This document shows, piece after piece, positions 1-8,663 of a stretch of DNA of 52,507 nt. The notes below the pieces were generated by a model. The model saw nothing but the letters and a program-made list of their open reading frames with translations. It was not told where the DNA came from and did not search any database. Origin of the DNA: Methylobacterium sp. Leaf125 (GTDB lineage: Bacteria > Pseudomonadota > Alphaproteobacteria > Rhizobiales > Beijerinckiaceae). Numbering within the stretch: the stretch's first letter is position 1; each line of letters begins with the position of its first letter. The position numbers and the translations under genes are program-made. Location: assembly GCF_001423085.1 (NCBI RefSeq), contig NZ_LMNU01000007.1, forward strand, positions 1 through 52,507. The letters run 5' to 3'.

Positions 1-153
1 GTAGCGGGCGAACGTCCCCTCGCTCGTCGCGATGTCGGCCCCCTCCACCACCGCACCCGTCGTCGGTCCGGCCGCAGGGAGGAGCGACGAGCAGCCCGAC
101 ACCGTCAGGGCGGTGCCCAGAACGGTGCAGAGGGCCAAAGGCAGTGCGCGCAT
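1..153 (-). CDS. Lipoprotein N-terminus (partial), possibly polysaccharide export protein
   Basis: Only the first 51 codons are in the window; the gene runs off the left edge. The ATG at 153 opens a classic lipoprotein signal peptide: a short basic start (MRAL), a hydrophobic stretch, then the lipobox LTVSGC with the acylated cysteine at residue 21. The mature N-terminus (SSLPAAGPTTGAVVEGA) resembles the start of Wza/BexD-type polysaccharide export lipoproteins of alphaproteobacteria. That family call is by resemblance only. The lipoprotein nature is seen directly. The 240 bases to the next gene hold its upstream region, with no motif I can name. Confidence 0.45.
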   Translation of the reverse strand, partial: MRALPLALCTVLGTALTVSGCSSLLPAAGPTTGAVVEGADIATSEGTFARY

Positions 154-393
154 GCAGGATCGCCTGTCGGTTTCTCTCATGGGCTGCCTAGACCATCGCC
201 GGGTCGCTGTCCGTGGCGGCCGGGACACAGTCTCGCGGTGAGCGCCCGTCACCCGCCCGTCGTCCCCGCTACCCACGTCTATCCCAAAAAATCGTGTCCG
301 ACACGATACTTGAAAGGAGCAACGCGATGTGCGTTCTCGTCGGGACGGCAACTCTTGATTTGCCAAACCTGGGTTTCGGCCGAATCGGATCCG

Positions 394-1767
394 ATGACAA
401 CGTCGTTCGACTACACACCTCCTGGACTAGCCCAGGGTGTTCCGGGGCCGGTCCGACGACGGCATGTCTTTTATCTTCCGGGTTACGATCCTGAGGGCAG
501 CAGCCGCTATCGAATGCTGTTCGTGCGCGAGTTGGCCCGCTACGCCAAGCGCTTCGGAGAGCCGAAACGCACGGTCTCCGGCGCGAATCTCAGCGCCGAC
601 GGGCTGGTTCAGAGCTGGCGCGTGGCCGGCCAGCCCGCCACGCAGGGTGCCGAGACCACCTACGACGTGCTCCTCTGGGACGACATCGTCCGCGACGACT
701 TCCGGCGCCGGCGTCCGGTCAGCGTCGCCCTCCTGGTCTTCGGCACGCTCCAGACCATCGTCTCCGGCCTGATGCTGCGATTCTACCGGCTGAACTGGAA
801 GTACGGCAACGTCATCCTCTATCCGCTGGTGATGGTCCTGCTCCTCGCCCTGTGCACCCTGGCCATCGCCGCCTTCGTGCATGCCCATCTGGGGACGGCC
901 TTCGGGCACAGCCTCGGGTGGCCGCTCTGGGTGACGCTGCCGGCAGGCCTCCTCATCGGCCTCGCCTGGATCAAGGCGATGGAAGCTTTTCTCAATCGGA
1001 TCTTCTTCTGGCAGCTCCTGAACGACTGGGTCTTCAACTGGCAGCACGGACAGGGCCGACGGCCGGATTACGAGCGCCGGCTGGAGGCCTTCGCCGGGCA
1101 TGTCCTCGCGCGCTGCACCGCCCTGGCGGCCAGCGACCCGCTCGACGAGATCCTGATCCTCGGCCATTCCTCGGGAGCCCTGAGCGCGGTGGAGGTGACC
1201 GCCCGGGTGCTCGCCCGCGATCCGCATCTTGGCACCGGAGCGACCACGCTCGCCCTCGTCACCCTGGGGTCCGGCCTGCCCCTGGTGGCGATGCAGGGCA
1301 TGGCGAAGGGGCTGCGCTGCGAGATCGCCAGTCTGGTGACCTCGCAGCGCCTCGTCTGGGCCGACTTCCAGGCCCCCCAGGACTGGATGAACTTTCCCGG
1401 CTTCAACCCGGTGGTGCACCTGACGCTCGACCTTCAGGGTCGGACGGTCGCCAACCCCCTGGTGCGCTCGGCCCGGTTCCGCGAGATCATCAGCACGGAG
1501 ACCTACCGGAAGGTGCGCTGGCGTCCGTTCCGGATGCACTTCCAGTTCCTCCTCGCCAACGACCGGCGCGGGTACTACGATTTCTTCGCGATGACCCTGG
1601 GCCCGCAACGGCTGCGCGAGCGGGCGCTCGATCCCGTTCTGCCCGGCCCCGTCTCGACCGATCCCGCCTCGCCAAATCCCGCCTTTCCAAATCCCGCCTT
1701 GCCAAATCCCGGTTCGCCAAGTCCCGGTTCGCCCGGCGCCTGTCCGAGCACGCCGCTCGCCTCCTGA
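394..1767 (+). CDS. Membrane alpha/beta-hydrolase-like protein with Pro-rich repeat tail
   Basis: The 457-residue reading from the ATG at 394 begins MTTSFDYTPP; the open frame extends upstream to 238 without a convincing start. Three hydrophobic segments lie near residues 109-128, 139-163 and 179-195. They are followed by a nucleophile-elbow motif GHSSG (about 257-261), typical of serine esterases and lipases of the alpha/beta-hydrolase fold. The N-terminal YLPGYDPEGSS could supply the oxyanion region. Substrate is unknown. The C-terminal 40 residues are a low-complexity Pro/Asn/Ser tail encoded by 15-bp tandem repeats (1661-1735), probably dispensable. No operon partner is evident. Confidence 0.6.
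   Translation: MTTSFDYTPPGLAQGVPGPVRRRHVFYLPGYDPEGSSRYRMLFVRELARYAKRFGEPKRTVSGANLSADGLVQSWRVAGQPATQGAETTYDVLLWDDIVRDDFRRRRPVSVALLVFGTLQTIVSGLMLRFYRLNWKYGNVILYPLVMVLLLALCTLAIAAFVHAHLGTAFGHSLGWPLWVTLPAGLLIGLAWIKAMEAFLNRIFFWQLLNDWVFNWQHGQGRRPDYERRLEAFAGHVLARCTALAASDPLDEILILGHSSGALSAVEVTARVLARDPHLGTGATTLALVTLGSGLPLVAMQGMAKGLRCEIASLVTSQRLVWADFQAPQDWMNFPGFNPVVHLTLDLQGRTVANPLVRSARFREIISTETYRKVRWRPFRMHFQFLLANDRRGYYDFFAMTLGPQRLRERALDPVLPGPVSTDPASPNPAFPNPALPNPGSPSPGSPGACPSTPLAS
1661..1735 (+). repeat. 15-bp tandem repeat x5 in gene 3' end
   Basis: Five consecutive 15-bp units with consensus ATCCCGCCTTGCCAA start at 1661, 1676, 1691, 1706 and 1721. They are translated in phase as a Pro-Asn/Ser tail. 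The CTTGCC core recurs in other arrays of this window. Confidence 0.9.
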
Positions 1768-1820
1768 GAGCCGGAAAACCCGCCCTCGCCCGGCATGTTT
1801 CCGCACAGCCTCCAGGCGCT

Positions 1821-1874
1821 GCGGCCTGCTATGAGGGCGCGGCCTGCCAAGAGGCCGTGGCCTGCTAAGAGGCC
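1821..1874 (+). repeat. 18-bp tandem repeat x3, intergenic
   Basis: Three 18-bp units of the type GCGGCCTGCCAAGAGGCC start at 1821, 1839 and 1857, between the hydrolase-like gene and gntK. They are non-coding in the sense of the neighbours. Confidence 0.85.
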
Positions 1875-1916
1875 GCGGCCGGCTTATCCGAGGCGGCCAC
1901 CAGGAAGGGATGCACG

Positions 1917-2471
1917 ATGTCATCAGGCCAGACTCCCGCACCGGGCGGCAGGCCCATGGTCCTCGTGGTGATGGGCGTCTCGGGATCGGGCAAGAGCACG
2001 GTGGCGTCCTGCCTCGCCGAGCGCCTCGGCTGGACCTTCGTCGACGGCGACAGCTTCCATAGCCCCGAGCACGTGGCCAAGATGCGGGCAGGCCACCCCC
2101 TCGACGACGACGACCGTGCCCCCTGGCTCGCGGCGATCGGCGCCTGGATCGACACGCAGCTGCAGCAGCGGGCGACCGGCGTGGTGGTCTGCTCGGCCCT
2201 GCGGCGGGCTTATCGCGACGTGCTGGTGCGCGGCCGCGCGGAGGTCCGGATCGTCTACCTGGAGGGCGACCGCACCCTGATCGAGGGGCGCCTCGCGCGC
2301 CGGCAGGGGCACTTCATGCCGGCGGGCCTTCTCGACACCCAGTTCGCCATCCTGGAGCCGCCGGCCCCCGAGGAGAACGCGGTGGCGGTGGGCGTCGATG
2401 CGCCCCCCGAGGCCATCGTCGCAACGATCGTGGCCCGGTTGGGATTGGGGGAGGGCGCCCCGCAACCCTGA
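1917..2471 (+). CDS. gntK: Gluconokinase
   Basis: The 184-residue protein phosphorylates D-gluconate to 6-phosphogluconate, feeding the Entner-Doudoroff or pentose phosphate routes in the cytoplasm. The P-loop GVSGSGKST lies at about residues 20-28. It is followed by the family-typical FVDGDSFHSPEHVAKM and GHPLDDDDRAPWL segments that bind gluconate and metal, and by the LARRQGHFMP lid motif. Length fits the thermoresistant GntK family. The ATG at 1917 is the first plausible start. A HAD phosphatase follows after 16 bases, suggesting co-transcription. Confidence 0.93.
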   Translation: MSSGQTPAPGGRPMVLVVMGVSGSGKSTVASCLAERLGWTFVDGDSFHSPEHVAKMRAGHPLDDDDRAPWLAAIGAWIDTQLQQRATGVVVCSALRRAYRDVLVRGRAEVRIVYLEGDRTLIEGRLARRQGHFMPAGLLDTQFAILEPPAPEENAVAVGVDAPPEAIVATIVARLGLGEGAPQP

Positions 2472-2487
2472 GCCCCCTCCGGATTCC

Positions 2488-3315
2488 ATGCCCCTGTCCT
2501 CCGAACCGACCCCCGCCGCGATTGCCCTGGTGATCTCGGACGTGGACGGCACCCTGGTGACCACCGACAAGAGCCTGACGCCCGCGACCCGGGCGGCCGT
2601 GCGGCGGCTGGAGGCGGCGGGCATCGCCTTCACCATCGCGTCGAGCCGACCGCCCGTGGGCCTGAAGTCGCTGGTGGCCGAACTCGGGCTCACCCTGCCG
2701 ATGGGGGCCTTCAACGGCAGCACCCTGGTCGCCCCCGATCTCAGCCTCCTGTCCGAGACGCTGATCCCGGCCGAGGCCGCCCGCGCGGCCGTGCGGCGCT
2801 TCGCCGAGGCCGGTCTCGACACCTGGGTGTTCGCCCGTGGGCAGTGGAACCTCACCGATCCGCACGGGCCCTATACCGACCTCGAGCGCCGGACCCTGCA
2901 GGCCGAGCCGAACGTGGTCGCGGATCTCGAACCGCTCCTGGACCAGGCCGCCAAGATCGTCGGCGTCAGTGCCGATGCGGCGCAGCTGGAGGCCTGTGAG
3001 GCGGAGACCGCCGCGGCGTTGGCGGGACGGGCGGACGTCCATCGCTCCCAGGCCTATTATCTCGATGTGACGCCCCCCGGCTCCGGCAAGGCCGCCTTCG
3101 TCGATGCCATGAGCCGGCACCTCGGGATCGACAGATCCCGGATCGCAACCCTCGGTGACGCCGCCAACGACGTGCCGATGTTCGCCCGCAGCGGATTCTC
3201 GGTGGCGATGGGCAACGCCGCGCCGGCGGTCCAGGCCGCGGCCCGGGCCGTCACGGCCACGAACGACGCGGACGGCTTCGCAAAAGCCATCGACGAATTC
3301 ATTTTGCGACGCTGA
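2488..3315 (+). CDS. HAD-superfamily hydrolase, Cof type
   Basis: The 275-residue protein is a class IIB (Cof-like) HAD phosphatase. Motif I DVDGTLVTTD is near residues 16-25, motif II contains TIASSRPP, and motif IV GDAANDVPMF is near the C-terminus. A large cap domain lies between motifs II and III. Members dephosphorylate sugar phosphates, nucleotides or cofactor intermediates; the substrate cannot be read from sequence. The start ATG at 2488 was chosen over an in-frame upstream extension because it lies just after the gntK stop and directly precedes the domain. The spacing suggests an operon with gluconokinase. Confidence 0.85.
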   Translation: MPLSSEPTPAAIALVISDVDGTLVTTDKSLTPATRAAVRRLEAAGIAFTIASSRPPVGLKSLVAELGLTLPMGAFNGSTLVAPDLSLLSETLIPAEAARAAVRRFAEAGLDTWVFARGQWNLTDPHGPYTDLERRTLQAEPNVVADLEPLLDQAAKIVGVSADAAQLEACEAETAAALAGRADVHRSQAYYLDVTPPGSGKAAFVDAMSRHLGIDRSRIATLGDAANDVPMFARSGFSVAMGNAAPAVQAAARAVTATNDADGFAKAIDEFILRR

Positions 3316-3528
3316 GGCAGCCTTAGCCCCGCCGGCCGCACCGCACCGCGAGGCCCTTGGCAACATTGGCGAATCGCTTCAGACACAATCCGGACCGGGC
3401 TGCGGCGACTGTGCCATGTGCGACACAGCACATGGGGAAACGGTCACGCTCGACCCGCCCGAGCCGCTTTCCGGCCTCAATTCGCCCGGACCTTGACCGT
3501 CCAAGAACAAGGACGATCCGGGTCTCCG

Positions 3529-4425
3529 ATGAACCAGCGCTTCCTGCTCCTCGCCGTCGCCGCGGTTGCCATGCCGTGCGGGATGCTCCCGCCCGGCGCG
3601 GCCCTGGCCCAGGGTACGGCGGCACGGGACAACATCGATGCGCTGATCGAGCAGCAGGCCAAGGCCAACGGGGTGCCGTCGAGCTTCGTCCATCAGGTCG
3701 TCAAGCGCGAGAGCAACTACAACCCGAACGCGAAGGGTGGTAGCGCCCTCGGGCTCATGCAGATCAAGCATGCGACCGCCCGGGGCCTCGGCTACCAGGG
3801 GGATGCGGCGGGCCTGTTCGACCCGCGGGTGAACCTCCGCTACGGCATCGCCTACCTCGCCGGCGCCTACCGGGCCGCCAGGGGGGACATCGCCCAGGCC
3901 TATAATTTCTACAATCGAGGCTACTATTACGCCGCCAAGCGCCTCGGCATCGAGACCAGCGTCCCCGACGATCTCGAGACGCCGAGATCCGGCGAGGCCT
4001 TCTCCAACGCCTTCGCCCGCGCCGACAGCCCCGCCGTCATCGCCGCCAACACCGCGCTCGCCTACGCGCCCAGCCCCGCCGCAAATGGCGTTCCCACTGA
4101 GACCGTCGCGGTGCCGCTGCCGCCGCGCAGGCCCGCTGCCCTCGCCGGGCTCGGCGCGGTCGAGGTCGCGGCCCTGGCACCGGCCGACGCCGCTGCCCCG
4201 GCCTCCGCAGCGGCCATCAGCCCCCATCCCGGCATCGTCCCGGGCATGACCCAGGCGGGCGCCCAGGTCGACGCCGTCTTCACGGAGGCGATCGAGGTTC
4301 CGCTGCCGCCGCGCCGTCCGTCGGCGCTGGCCCTCGCCGCGGTCAACCGGCCGGTGGTGGCGAAGAAGGCGCCGGTGGCCGGCACCGTGCTCGAGGCCTC
4401 GGCCCTGCCGCCCGCCGCGCAGTAG
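3529..4425 (+). CDS. Periplasmic lytic transglycosylase (SLT domain)
   Basis: The 298-residue protein has a Sec signal peptide (MNQRFLLLAVAAVAM, cleavage near ALA-QG at about 28). It then has a soluble-lytic-transglycosylase domain at about residues 35-145. The catalytic glutamate is in VKRESNYNPNA, followed by ALGLMQIKHATA and the AYNFYNRGYYYAAKRLG motif. It cleaves peptidoglycan glycan strands to 1,6-anhydroMurNAc ends. The C-terminal half is Ala/Pro-rich and carries two copies of PLPPRRP, perhaps a binding or wall-spanning linker. The start follows the signal peptide; the open frame extends further upstream. Confidence 0.88.
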   Translation: MNQRFLLLAVAAVAMPCGMLPPGAALAQGTAARDNIDALIEQQAKANGVPSSFVHQVVKRESNYNPNAKGGSALGLMQIKHATARGLGYQGDAAGLFDPRVNLRYGIAYLAGAYRAARGDIAQAYNFYNRGYYYAAKRLGIETSVPDDLETPRSGEAFSNAFARADSPAVIAANTALAYAPSPAANGVPTETVAVPLPPRRPAALAGLGAVEVAALAPADAAAPASAAAISPHPGIVPGMTQAGAQVDAVFTEAIEVPLPPRRPSALALAAVNRPVVAKKAPVAGTVLEASALPPAAQ

Positions 4426-4821
4426 GCCGTCCCCGCCCTCGTGCTCCCCCACGCGGCGTTTGCGCACAAGCCGGGCTCCGGTCCGGCCCCGCCGTCACGG
4501 CTTCGAGGAACATCCCGCGGCTGATTCTCCGGGTTTCCCCCGTTCTGGTGGCCGTGACCGCTTGCGTCGGAGCGCGCCTCGCCTCACATGGTGCAATGCG
4601 AAGCGCCGGGCTTCGGCGTGGTTCGGCACGATCATCGCAACGACCCAGGAGCGTTGTTCCGACGTCGGATCTTCGGATTGTTGCTTTTTAACACATTCGA
4701 AACGCCGAATCTGGGCATAATATTTCCACATCCGTGAGCCTAGCTCCGGGATCGACCGCCTGTTGTGGCAACCTGCGTGCGGGCTTCGGCCCGACCGCGA
4801 ACCGAGGAAACGGACGACGGC
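4426..4821. other. Intergenic region, 396 bp, putative promoter
   Basis: No gene is seen here. The stretch 4670-4735 is markedly AT-richer than its surroundings and contains an imperfect promoter-like TAATAT and an inverted repeat ATTCG-N6-CGAAT at 4695-4710. This is plausibly the promoter/operator of the following regulator gene. I could not place a confident -35/-10 pair. Confidence 0.4.
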
Positions 4822-5712
4822 ATGGCCGGCGCGGTAGAACAAGAATCGACCTTCCTGGCTGATCTCGGCCGGCGGGTTCGTCATGCCCGGACCGTGCGGG
4901 GCCTGTCGCGCAAGCTCCTCTCGCAGACCTCCGGTCTGTCGGAGCGCTACATCGCGCAGCTCGAGAGCGGGCAGGGCAACGTCTCGATCATCCTGTTGCG
5001 CCGGGTCGCCAACGCCATGGGCGTGCGCCTCGACGACCTGATCGCCGGGCAGGAGACCCTGCCGGACTGGCACGTGATCCGCGATCTCCTCGGCAACGCG
5101 TCGCCGGAGCAGATCGCCCTGGCCAAGGGCATCCTGTCGGGCCAGTCCTCGGCCAGCGGCGAGGCGCCACAGCCGCGCGTCGCGGTGATCGGCCTGCGCG
5201 GCGCCGGGAAATCGACCCTCGGCCGCCGGGTCGCCGATCGCCTGGGCTGGACCTTCGTCGAACTCAACGCCGAGATCGAGCGCGAGAACGCACTCTCGGT
5301 GAAGGAGATCTTCGCGATCTACGGACAGGAGGGCTATCGCCGCCTGGAGCAGGCGGCCCTGCGCCGGCTCACCGAGCATCCCGGGCCCCTCGTGCTGGCG
5401 ACCAGCGGCGGCATCGTCGCGGAACCTCTGACCTACGACCTGCTGCTCCAGGCCTTCTTCACGATCTGGCTGCGGGCTCGGCCCGAGGAGCACATGCAGC
5501 GCGTGCGCGACCAGGGCGAACTCACCACCACCGGCGACCACCCCTCGGCCATGCAGGAACTGCGCGCCGTCCTGGCCAGCCGCGAGCCGCTCTACGCCCG
5601 CGCCTCGTCGGTGGTCGACACCTCCGACGTGCCCGTCGATGTCATGGTCGACCGCCTCGCCGAAGCCATCGAGGCGCGCTTCGGCACCCTCGATCACCGC
5701 CGCAGCGCCTGA
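4822..5712 (+). CDS. XRE-HTH regulator fused to shikimate-kinase-like domain (BoxR/BzdR type)
   Basis: The 296-residue protein has an N-terminal XRE helix-turn-helix (about residues 15-70, with LSERYIAQLESGQGNVS). A C-terminal P-loop domain follows, similar to shikimate kinase (GLRGAGKST near 130, then TSGGIVAE). This architecture is that of BzdR/BoxR, repressors of benzoyl-CoA pathways in which the kinase-like domain senses an acyl-CoA effector. No benzoate genes lie nearby; cysE follows 240 bases downstream on the same strand. Target and effector are therefore unknown. The ATG at 4822 was chosen over 4765 because it precedes the conserved domain closely. Confidence 0.82.
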   Translation: MAGAVEQESTFLADLGRRVRHARTVRGLSRKLLSQTSGLSERYIAQLESGQGNVSIILLRRVANAMGVRLDDLIAGQETLPDWHVIRDLLGNASPEQIALAKGILSGQSSASGEAPQPRVAVIGLRGAGKSTLGRRVADRLGWTFVELNAEIERENALSVKEIFAIYGQEGYRRLEQAALRRLTEHPGPLVLATSGGIVAEPLTYDLLLQAFFTIWLRARPEEHMQRVRDQGELTTTGDHPSAMQELRAVLASREPLYARASSVVDTSDVPVDVMVDRLAEAIEARFGTLDHRRSA

Positions 5713-5952
5713 CGGTCGCGGCCCGCGCGATCGGGTCGGTCGCCGCGCGGCCTTGATCGGGCGTGCGATGCACACCAAGCTATGGGACATGCGGTCCGGA
5801 GCGGTTTTGTTCTGCCGGCCCGCGTGACGACAGACATACCCTACTGGAGCGGCGCGGGGCGGGGCAGGATCCCGCCGACGCGGCACGACCTCCACGTCGA
5901 CTCGCGGTATACGCCGGCCCGCCGCGACGCGCCCGGCCCAGAGGAGGACCCG

Positions 5953-6810
5953 ATGTCCGCCAGCCCCTTCCCCATCGCCGCGAAAGGCGCCGAACCGCTG
6001 GCGGTGTGCGATCCGATCTGGGCGCGCCTGCGGGCCGAGGCCGAGGCGATCGTCCGCGAGGAGCCGCAACTCGCCTCGTTCATCGTGGCGACGGTCCTCA
6101 ATCATACCTCCCTGGAGGGCGCCGTGGCGCACCGCGTGGCGGCCCGCCTCGGACACGCCTCGCTGCCGGCCGAGCTCATCGCCCACGGCTTCTTCGAGGC
6201 GATCACCGCCGAGCCGAGCCTCGGCCAGGATTTTCGCGCCGACATCGCCGCGGTGCTCGATCGGGACCCCGCCACCAGCCGGGCCATCGAACCGGTGTTG
6301 TACTTCAAGGGCTTCCACGCGATCCAGGCGCATCGCCTCGCCCACTGGTACTGGACGGCGGGACGGCGCGACCTCGCACTCTACCTCCAGAGCCGGTCCT
6401 CCGAGGTGTTCCAGACCGACATCCATCCGCAGGCCCGGATCGGGCGCGGCATCTTCCTCGACCATGCCACCGGCCTCGTGGTCGGCTCCACGGCGGTGAT
6501 CGAGGACGATGTCTCGATCCTCCACGCCGTTACCCTGGGGGGCACCGGCAAGCAGGGCAGCGACCGTCACCCCAAGATCCGCCACGGCGTGATGATCGGC
6601 GCCGGTGCCAAAATCCTGGGCAACATCGAGGTCGGGGCCTGCGCCCGCATCGCTGCCGGTTCGGTGGTGCTGCGCCCGGTGCCGGCCAACACCACCGTGG
6701 TCGGTGTGCCCGCCCGCGTGGTCGGCACCGCCGGCTGCGCCGAGCCGTCGCGGGCCATGGACCAGCTCGTCGCCATGGATCAGTTCATCCACATGGCCGA
6801 GGGCATCTGA
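5953..6810 (+). CDS. cysE: Serine O-acetyltransferase
   Basis: The 285-residue protein makes O-acetylserine from serine and acetyl-CoA, the committed step of cysteine synthesis. The N-terminal helical domain (about 1-150) is followed by a left-handed beta-helix of hexapeptide repeats with IHPQARIGRGIFLDHATG, GSTAVIEDDVSILHAVTLGG and a KILGNIEVG turn. The conserved His/Asp in FLDHATG are present. An AGAGGAGG-like ribosome site lies just before the ATG at 5953. The upstream 240 bases carry no further gene. The C-terminal tail may carry the cysteine-feedback and CysK-binding end, but lacks an obvious terminal isoleucine. Confidence 0.93.
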   Translation: MSASPFPIAAKGAEPLAVCDPIWARLRAEAEAIVREEPQLASFIVATVLNHTSLEGAVAHRVAARLGHASLPAELIAHGFFEAITAEPSLGQDFRADIAAVLDRDPATSRAIEPVLYFKGFHAIQAHRLAHWYWTAGRRDLALYLQSRSSEVFQTDIHPQARIGRGIFLDHATGLVVGSTAVIEDDVSILHAVTLGGTGKQGSDRHPKIRHGVMIGAGAKILGNIEVGACARIAAGSVVLRPVPANTTVVGVPARVVGTAGCAEPSRAMDQLVAMDQFIHMAEGI

Positions 6811-6843
6811 CGGCGCCCCCGGCATGCCGATATCGGCTCGGAG

Positions 6844-6881
6844 CCCCGCTTGCCCATCCCCCGATGGCGTGGCAAGCGGGG
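6844..6881 (+). terminator. Hairpin after cysE
   Basis: An 11-bp perfect stem CCCCGCTTGCC (6844-6854) pairs with GGCAAGCGGGG (6871-6881) around a 16-nt loop. It lies 34 bases after the cysE stop. There is no T tract, so termination is inferred from position; it could also be a processing structure. Confidence 0.5.
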
Positions 6882-6978
6882 GCCAGCCCGGCCCCGGCCG
6901 CCGCCGGCAGGCTCACGAGGCCGCCGCGCGCGACTGGCGATGAGCCGGAAAACGACCCGAACGCGAGAGGCGATCAGC

Positions 6979-7191
6979 GTGAACAAGACCGACATTGTGA
7001 AGGTGCAGGATTACCTCCGCCGGACCTTCGCCAACACCAACATCCGCCTCGTTCCCCGTCCCAAGAAGGACGATTCGGCGGAGGTCTATATCGGCGAGGA
7101 GTTCCTGGGCGTGGTCTCGGTCGACGACGAGGACGGCGACCGCTCGTTCAACTTCGCCATGGCGATCCTGGACATCGACCTCGAAGACTGA
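6979..7191 (+). CDS. DUF3126 family protein
   Basis: This is a 70-residue cytoplasmic protein of the alphaproteobacterial DUF3126 family, function unknown. It begins VNKTDIVKVQDYLRRTF and ends with an acidic DIDLED tail. I chose the GTG at 6979 because family members start at this point and GAGAGG lies upstream; an in-frame ATG at 6940 would add 13 poorly conserved residues. It stands alone after cysE. Confidence 0.75.
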   Translation: MNKTDIVKVQDYLRRTFANTNIRLVPRPKKDDSAEVYIGEEFLGVVSVDDEDGDRSFNFAMAILDIDLED

Positions 7192-7266
7192 GGGCTCCCA
7201 CCTGCCGCGGGGCCCTGCAGGTCGCACCGGCCTGTGCGTGGATTTAACCCTGACGGCAGGAAACCC

Positions 7267-7282
7267 TTAACGTTTCGTAAAC
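7267..7282 (+). promoter_or_regulatory. CtrA-box-like site
   Basis: TTAA-CGTTTCG-TAAAC matches the CtrA consensus TTAA-N7-TTAAC with one mismatch. It lies 52 bases upstream of the small membrane protein gene at 7335. Inferred from the consensus only. Confidence 0.35.
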
Positions 7283-7334
7283 GACGCGGCACAGTGGACG
7301 CCACATCGCCTCTCGATGGTGGAGCGTTCGCGTC

Positions 7335-7664
7335 ATGACCCTCAGCCCCTCGGCCCTCGACTCCCTGCAGACCCTCTGCGTCGGCCTTGCCCTCTCGGGC
7401 CTGCTCGCCAGCGCCTTCGAACTGTTCACGGAGCGTCGCGCGAGCTTCAGCCTGCTTGAGCGCGGCGGCGTGACGGCCGTGGCGGCCCTGCCGATGCTGG
7501 CCTTCGGCGCGCCCTTCATCATTCTGCGCAACACCGTTCGCGGCCGCCGACTGGAGCGCCGCCCGATCCCCTTTGTGATGATCGCCACGATGATCGCCTG
7601 CGGCTGGAGCCTGATGTCGGGCCGCGTCGCCCTTGACCTCGCTCACCTGATCGCGGGCGTCTGA
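7335..7664 (+). CDS. Small inner-membrane protein, unknown function
   Basis: This 109-residue protein has three predicted membrane helices (about residues 12-30, 45-65 and 82-105) joined by short charged loops (ERRAS, RGRRLERR). I do not recognise a family with certainty. The gene has its own upstream region with a CtrA-like box and ends at a strong hairpin shared with the convergent gene downstream. An ATG with moderate spacing to upstream purines starts the protein. Confidence 0.65.
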   Translation: MTLSPSALDSLQTLCVGLALSGLLASAFELFTERRASFSLLERGGVTAVAALPMLAFGAPFIILRNTVRGRRLERRPIPFVMIATMIACGWSLMSGRVALDLAHLIAGV

Positions 7665-7717
7665 GCACACGCCTTCCTGTTTCGAGGCCCTGGCCAACAT
7701 CTGGACCGCCGATACAC

Positions 7718-7744
7718 GAAAGGCCGCCCTGGAGGCGGCCTTTC
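7718..7744. terminator. Bidirectional terminator hairpin
   Basis: A perfect 11-bp stem GAAAGGCCGCC/GGCGGCCTTTC with a 5-nt loop lies between two convergent genes, with a short A/T run on each side. It probably terminates both transcripts. Confidence 0.8.
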
Positions 7745-7772
7745 GCGCGTACAGCGATGGCGGGATCCGCCC

Positions 7773-8459
7773 TCAGCGATTGGCGGTGGCCACCGGGGAC
7801 GCCCCGCCGTTCAGGGTGACCCAGGCCAGACCGTCCTGCCCCTCGCGCTTGATGAAAGTGTAGCCGGTGCGGGGGCCGGACAGGACCGCGTTGGTCTTGT
7901 TGTCGAGGATCAGGTCGCCGCGATCGGTGCGGACCATCAGCACCGCGTGGCCCTCGCCGATCTCGTCGATGACCACGGTCATGCGCAGGGCCCGGCGCGG
8001 AAGGCCGCGCTCCACGAGCATCCGGCGCTTGAGGAGCTGGTAGTCCTCGCAGTCGCCGAAGCCGTCGTCGGGATAATCCCAGCGGTCGACGACCCCCCAA
8101 TGGGCGAGGTCGGTGATCGGCTTGATCCGGGCATTGACCCGTCGGTTGACCCGGTTGAGCAGGTCGCGGATGCGCGGCGTGAGGGCGATGACGGCGGGCT
8201 GCGTCGTGTCGACGGCGCATTCGGCGGGCATCCGGGCGCAGAAGGCGGTCCAGGCGGCGACGGGGCGGGCCGGGACGCCTTCCTCGAGGGCCGAGGCATC
8301 GGGCAAGGCCGCGACGGTCTGGGCCTCGGTGCTGGCGCCACCGATGAGCAGGATGGTCCCGACGAGGCCGAACTGCAGCGTGCGGGCGAAGCGTCGCCAA
8401 AGTCTTCCGCGCGGCCCGTGCGGCAGTCCCTCGACGCTTCGCAGTCTCGCGTGCCGCAT
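7773..8459 (-). CDS. Transglutaminase-like cysteine peptidase (BTLCP, C93)
   Basis: This 228-residue protein belongs to the bacterial transglutaminase-like cysteine proteinase family. The triad is visible: Cys in FGDCEDYQLLKR, His in EGHAVL, and Asp in LILDNKTN. A hydrophobic N-terminal segment (about residues 27-45) indicates export or membrane anchoring. Family members include LapG, which cleaves surface adhesins under c-di-GMP control, but no LapD partner is seen here. The start ATG at 8459 gives a normal signal segment; the open frame continues to 8573. A paralogue follows upstream at 8664-9290. Confidence 0.85.
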   Translation of the reverse strand: MRHARLRSVEGLPHGPRGRLWRRFARTLQFGLVGTILLIGGASTEAQTVAALPDASALEEGVPARPVAAWTAFCARMPAECAVDTTQPAVIALTPRIRDLLNRVNRRVNARIKPITDLAHWGVVDRWDYPDDGFGDCEDYQLLKRRMLVERGLPRRALRMTVVIDEIGEGHAVLMVRTDRGDLILDNKTNAVLSGPRTGYTFIKREGQDGLAWVTLNGGASPVATANR

Positions 8460-8530
8460 GCCGGTCGCCCTGCCATCCCCTGGTGGAGCGACAAGGTTTA
8501 CACGGGAACGATCCGGGCTCAATCGGAAAG

Positions 8531-8546
8531 TTAAACCCGCGTTAAC
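8531..8546 (+). promoter_or_regulatory. CtrA box (perfect consensus)
   Basis: TTAA-ACCCGCG-TTAAC is an exact match to the alphaproteobacterial CtrA consensus TTAA-N7-TTAAC. It lies 71 bases upstream of the BTLCP gene at 7773-8459 and suggests cell-cycle control of that gene. Confidence 0.55.
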
Positions 8547-8663
8547 GCGCACTGGGGCGCATTGGTTCCACACAGGTTCGTGCGACGTGAGGATGCCGAC
8601 GGATCGTGCCGCGCCACCGGAACGGCCGGTGCTCTCGAGCCCGTTCGGTCTCCGCCGAGATGC

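Noticed and set aside
427..1941. 504-codon minus-strand frame over the hydrolase gene
   Set aside because: It is antisense to the better-supported plus-strand gene and lacks any motif; its N-terminal part is simply the repeat region.
5830..5850. Possible PHO half-site upstream of cysE
   Set aside because: One half-site-like ACGACAG occurs but no second repeat at 11-bp spacing, and it faces the wrong way.
4495..6825. 776-codon open frame on the minus strand
   Set aside because: It runs antisense to the HTH-kinase and cysE genes and part of the intergenic region; composition reflects GC-rich codon bias and no domain can be recognised.
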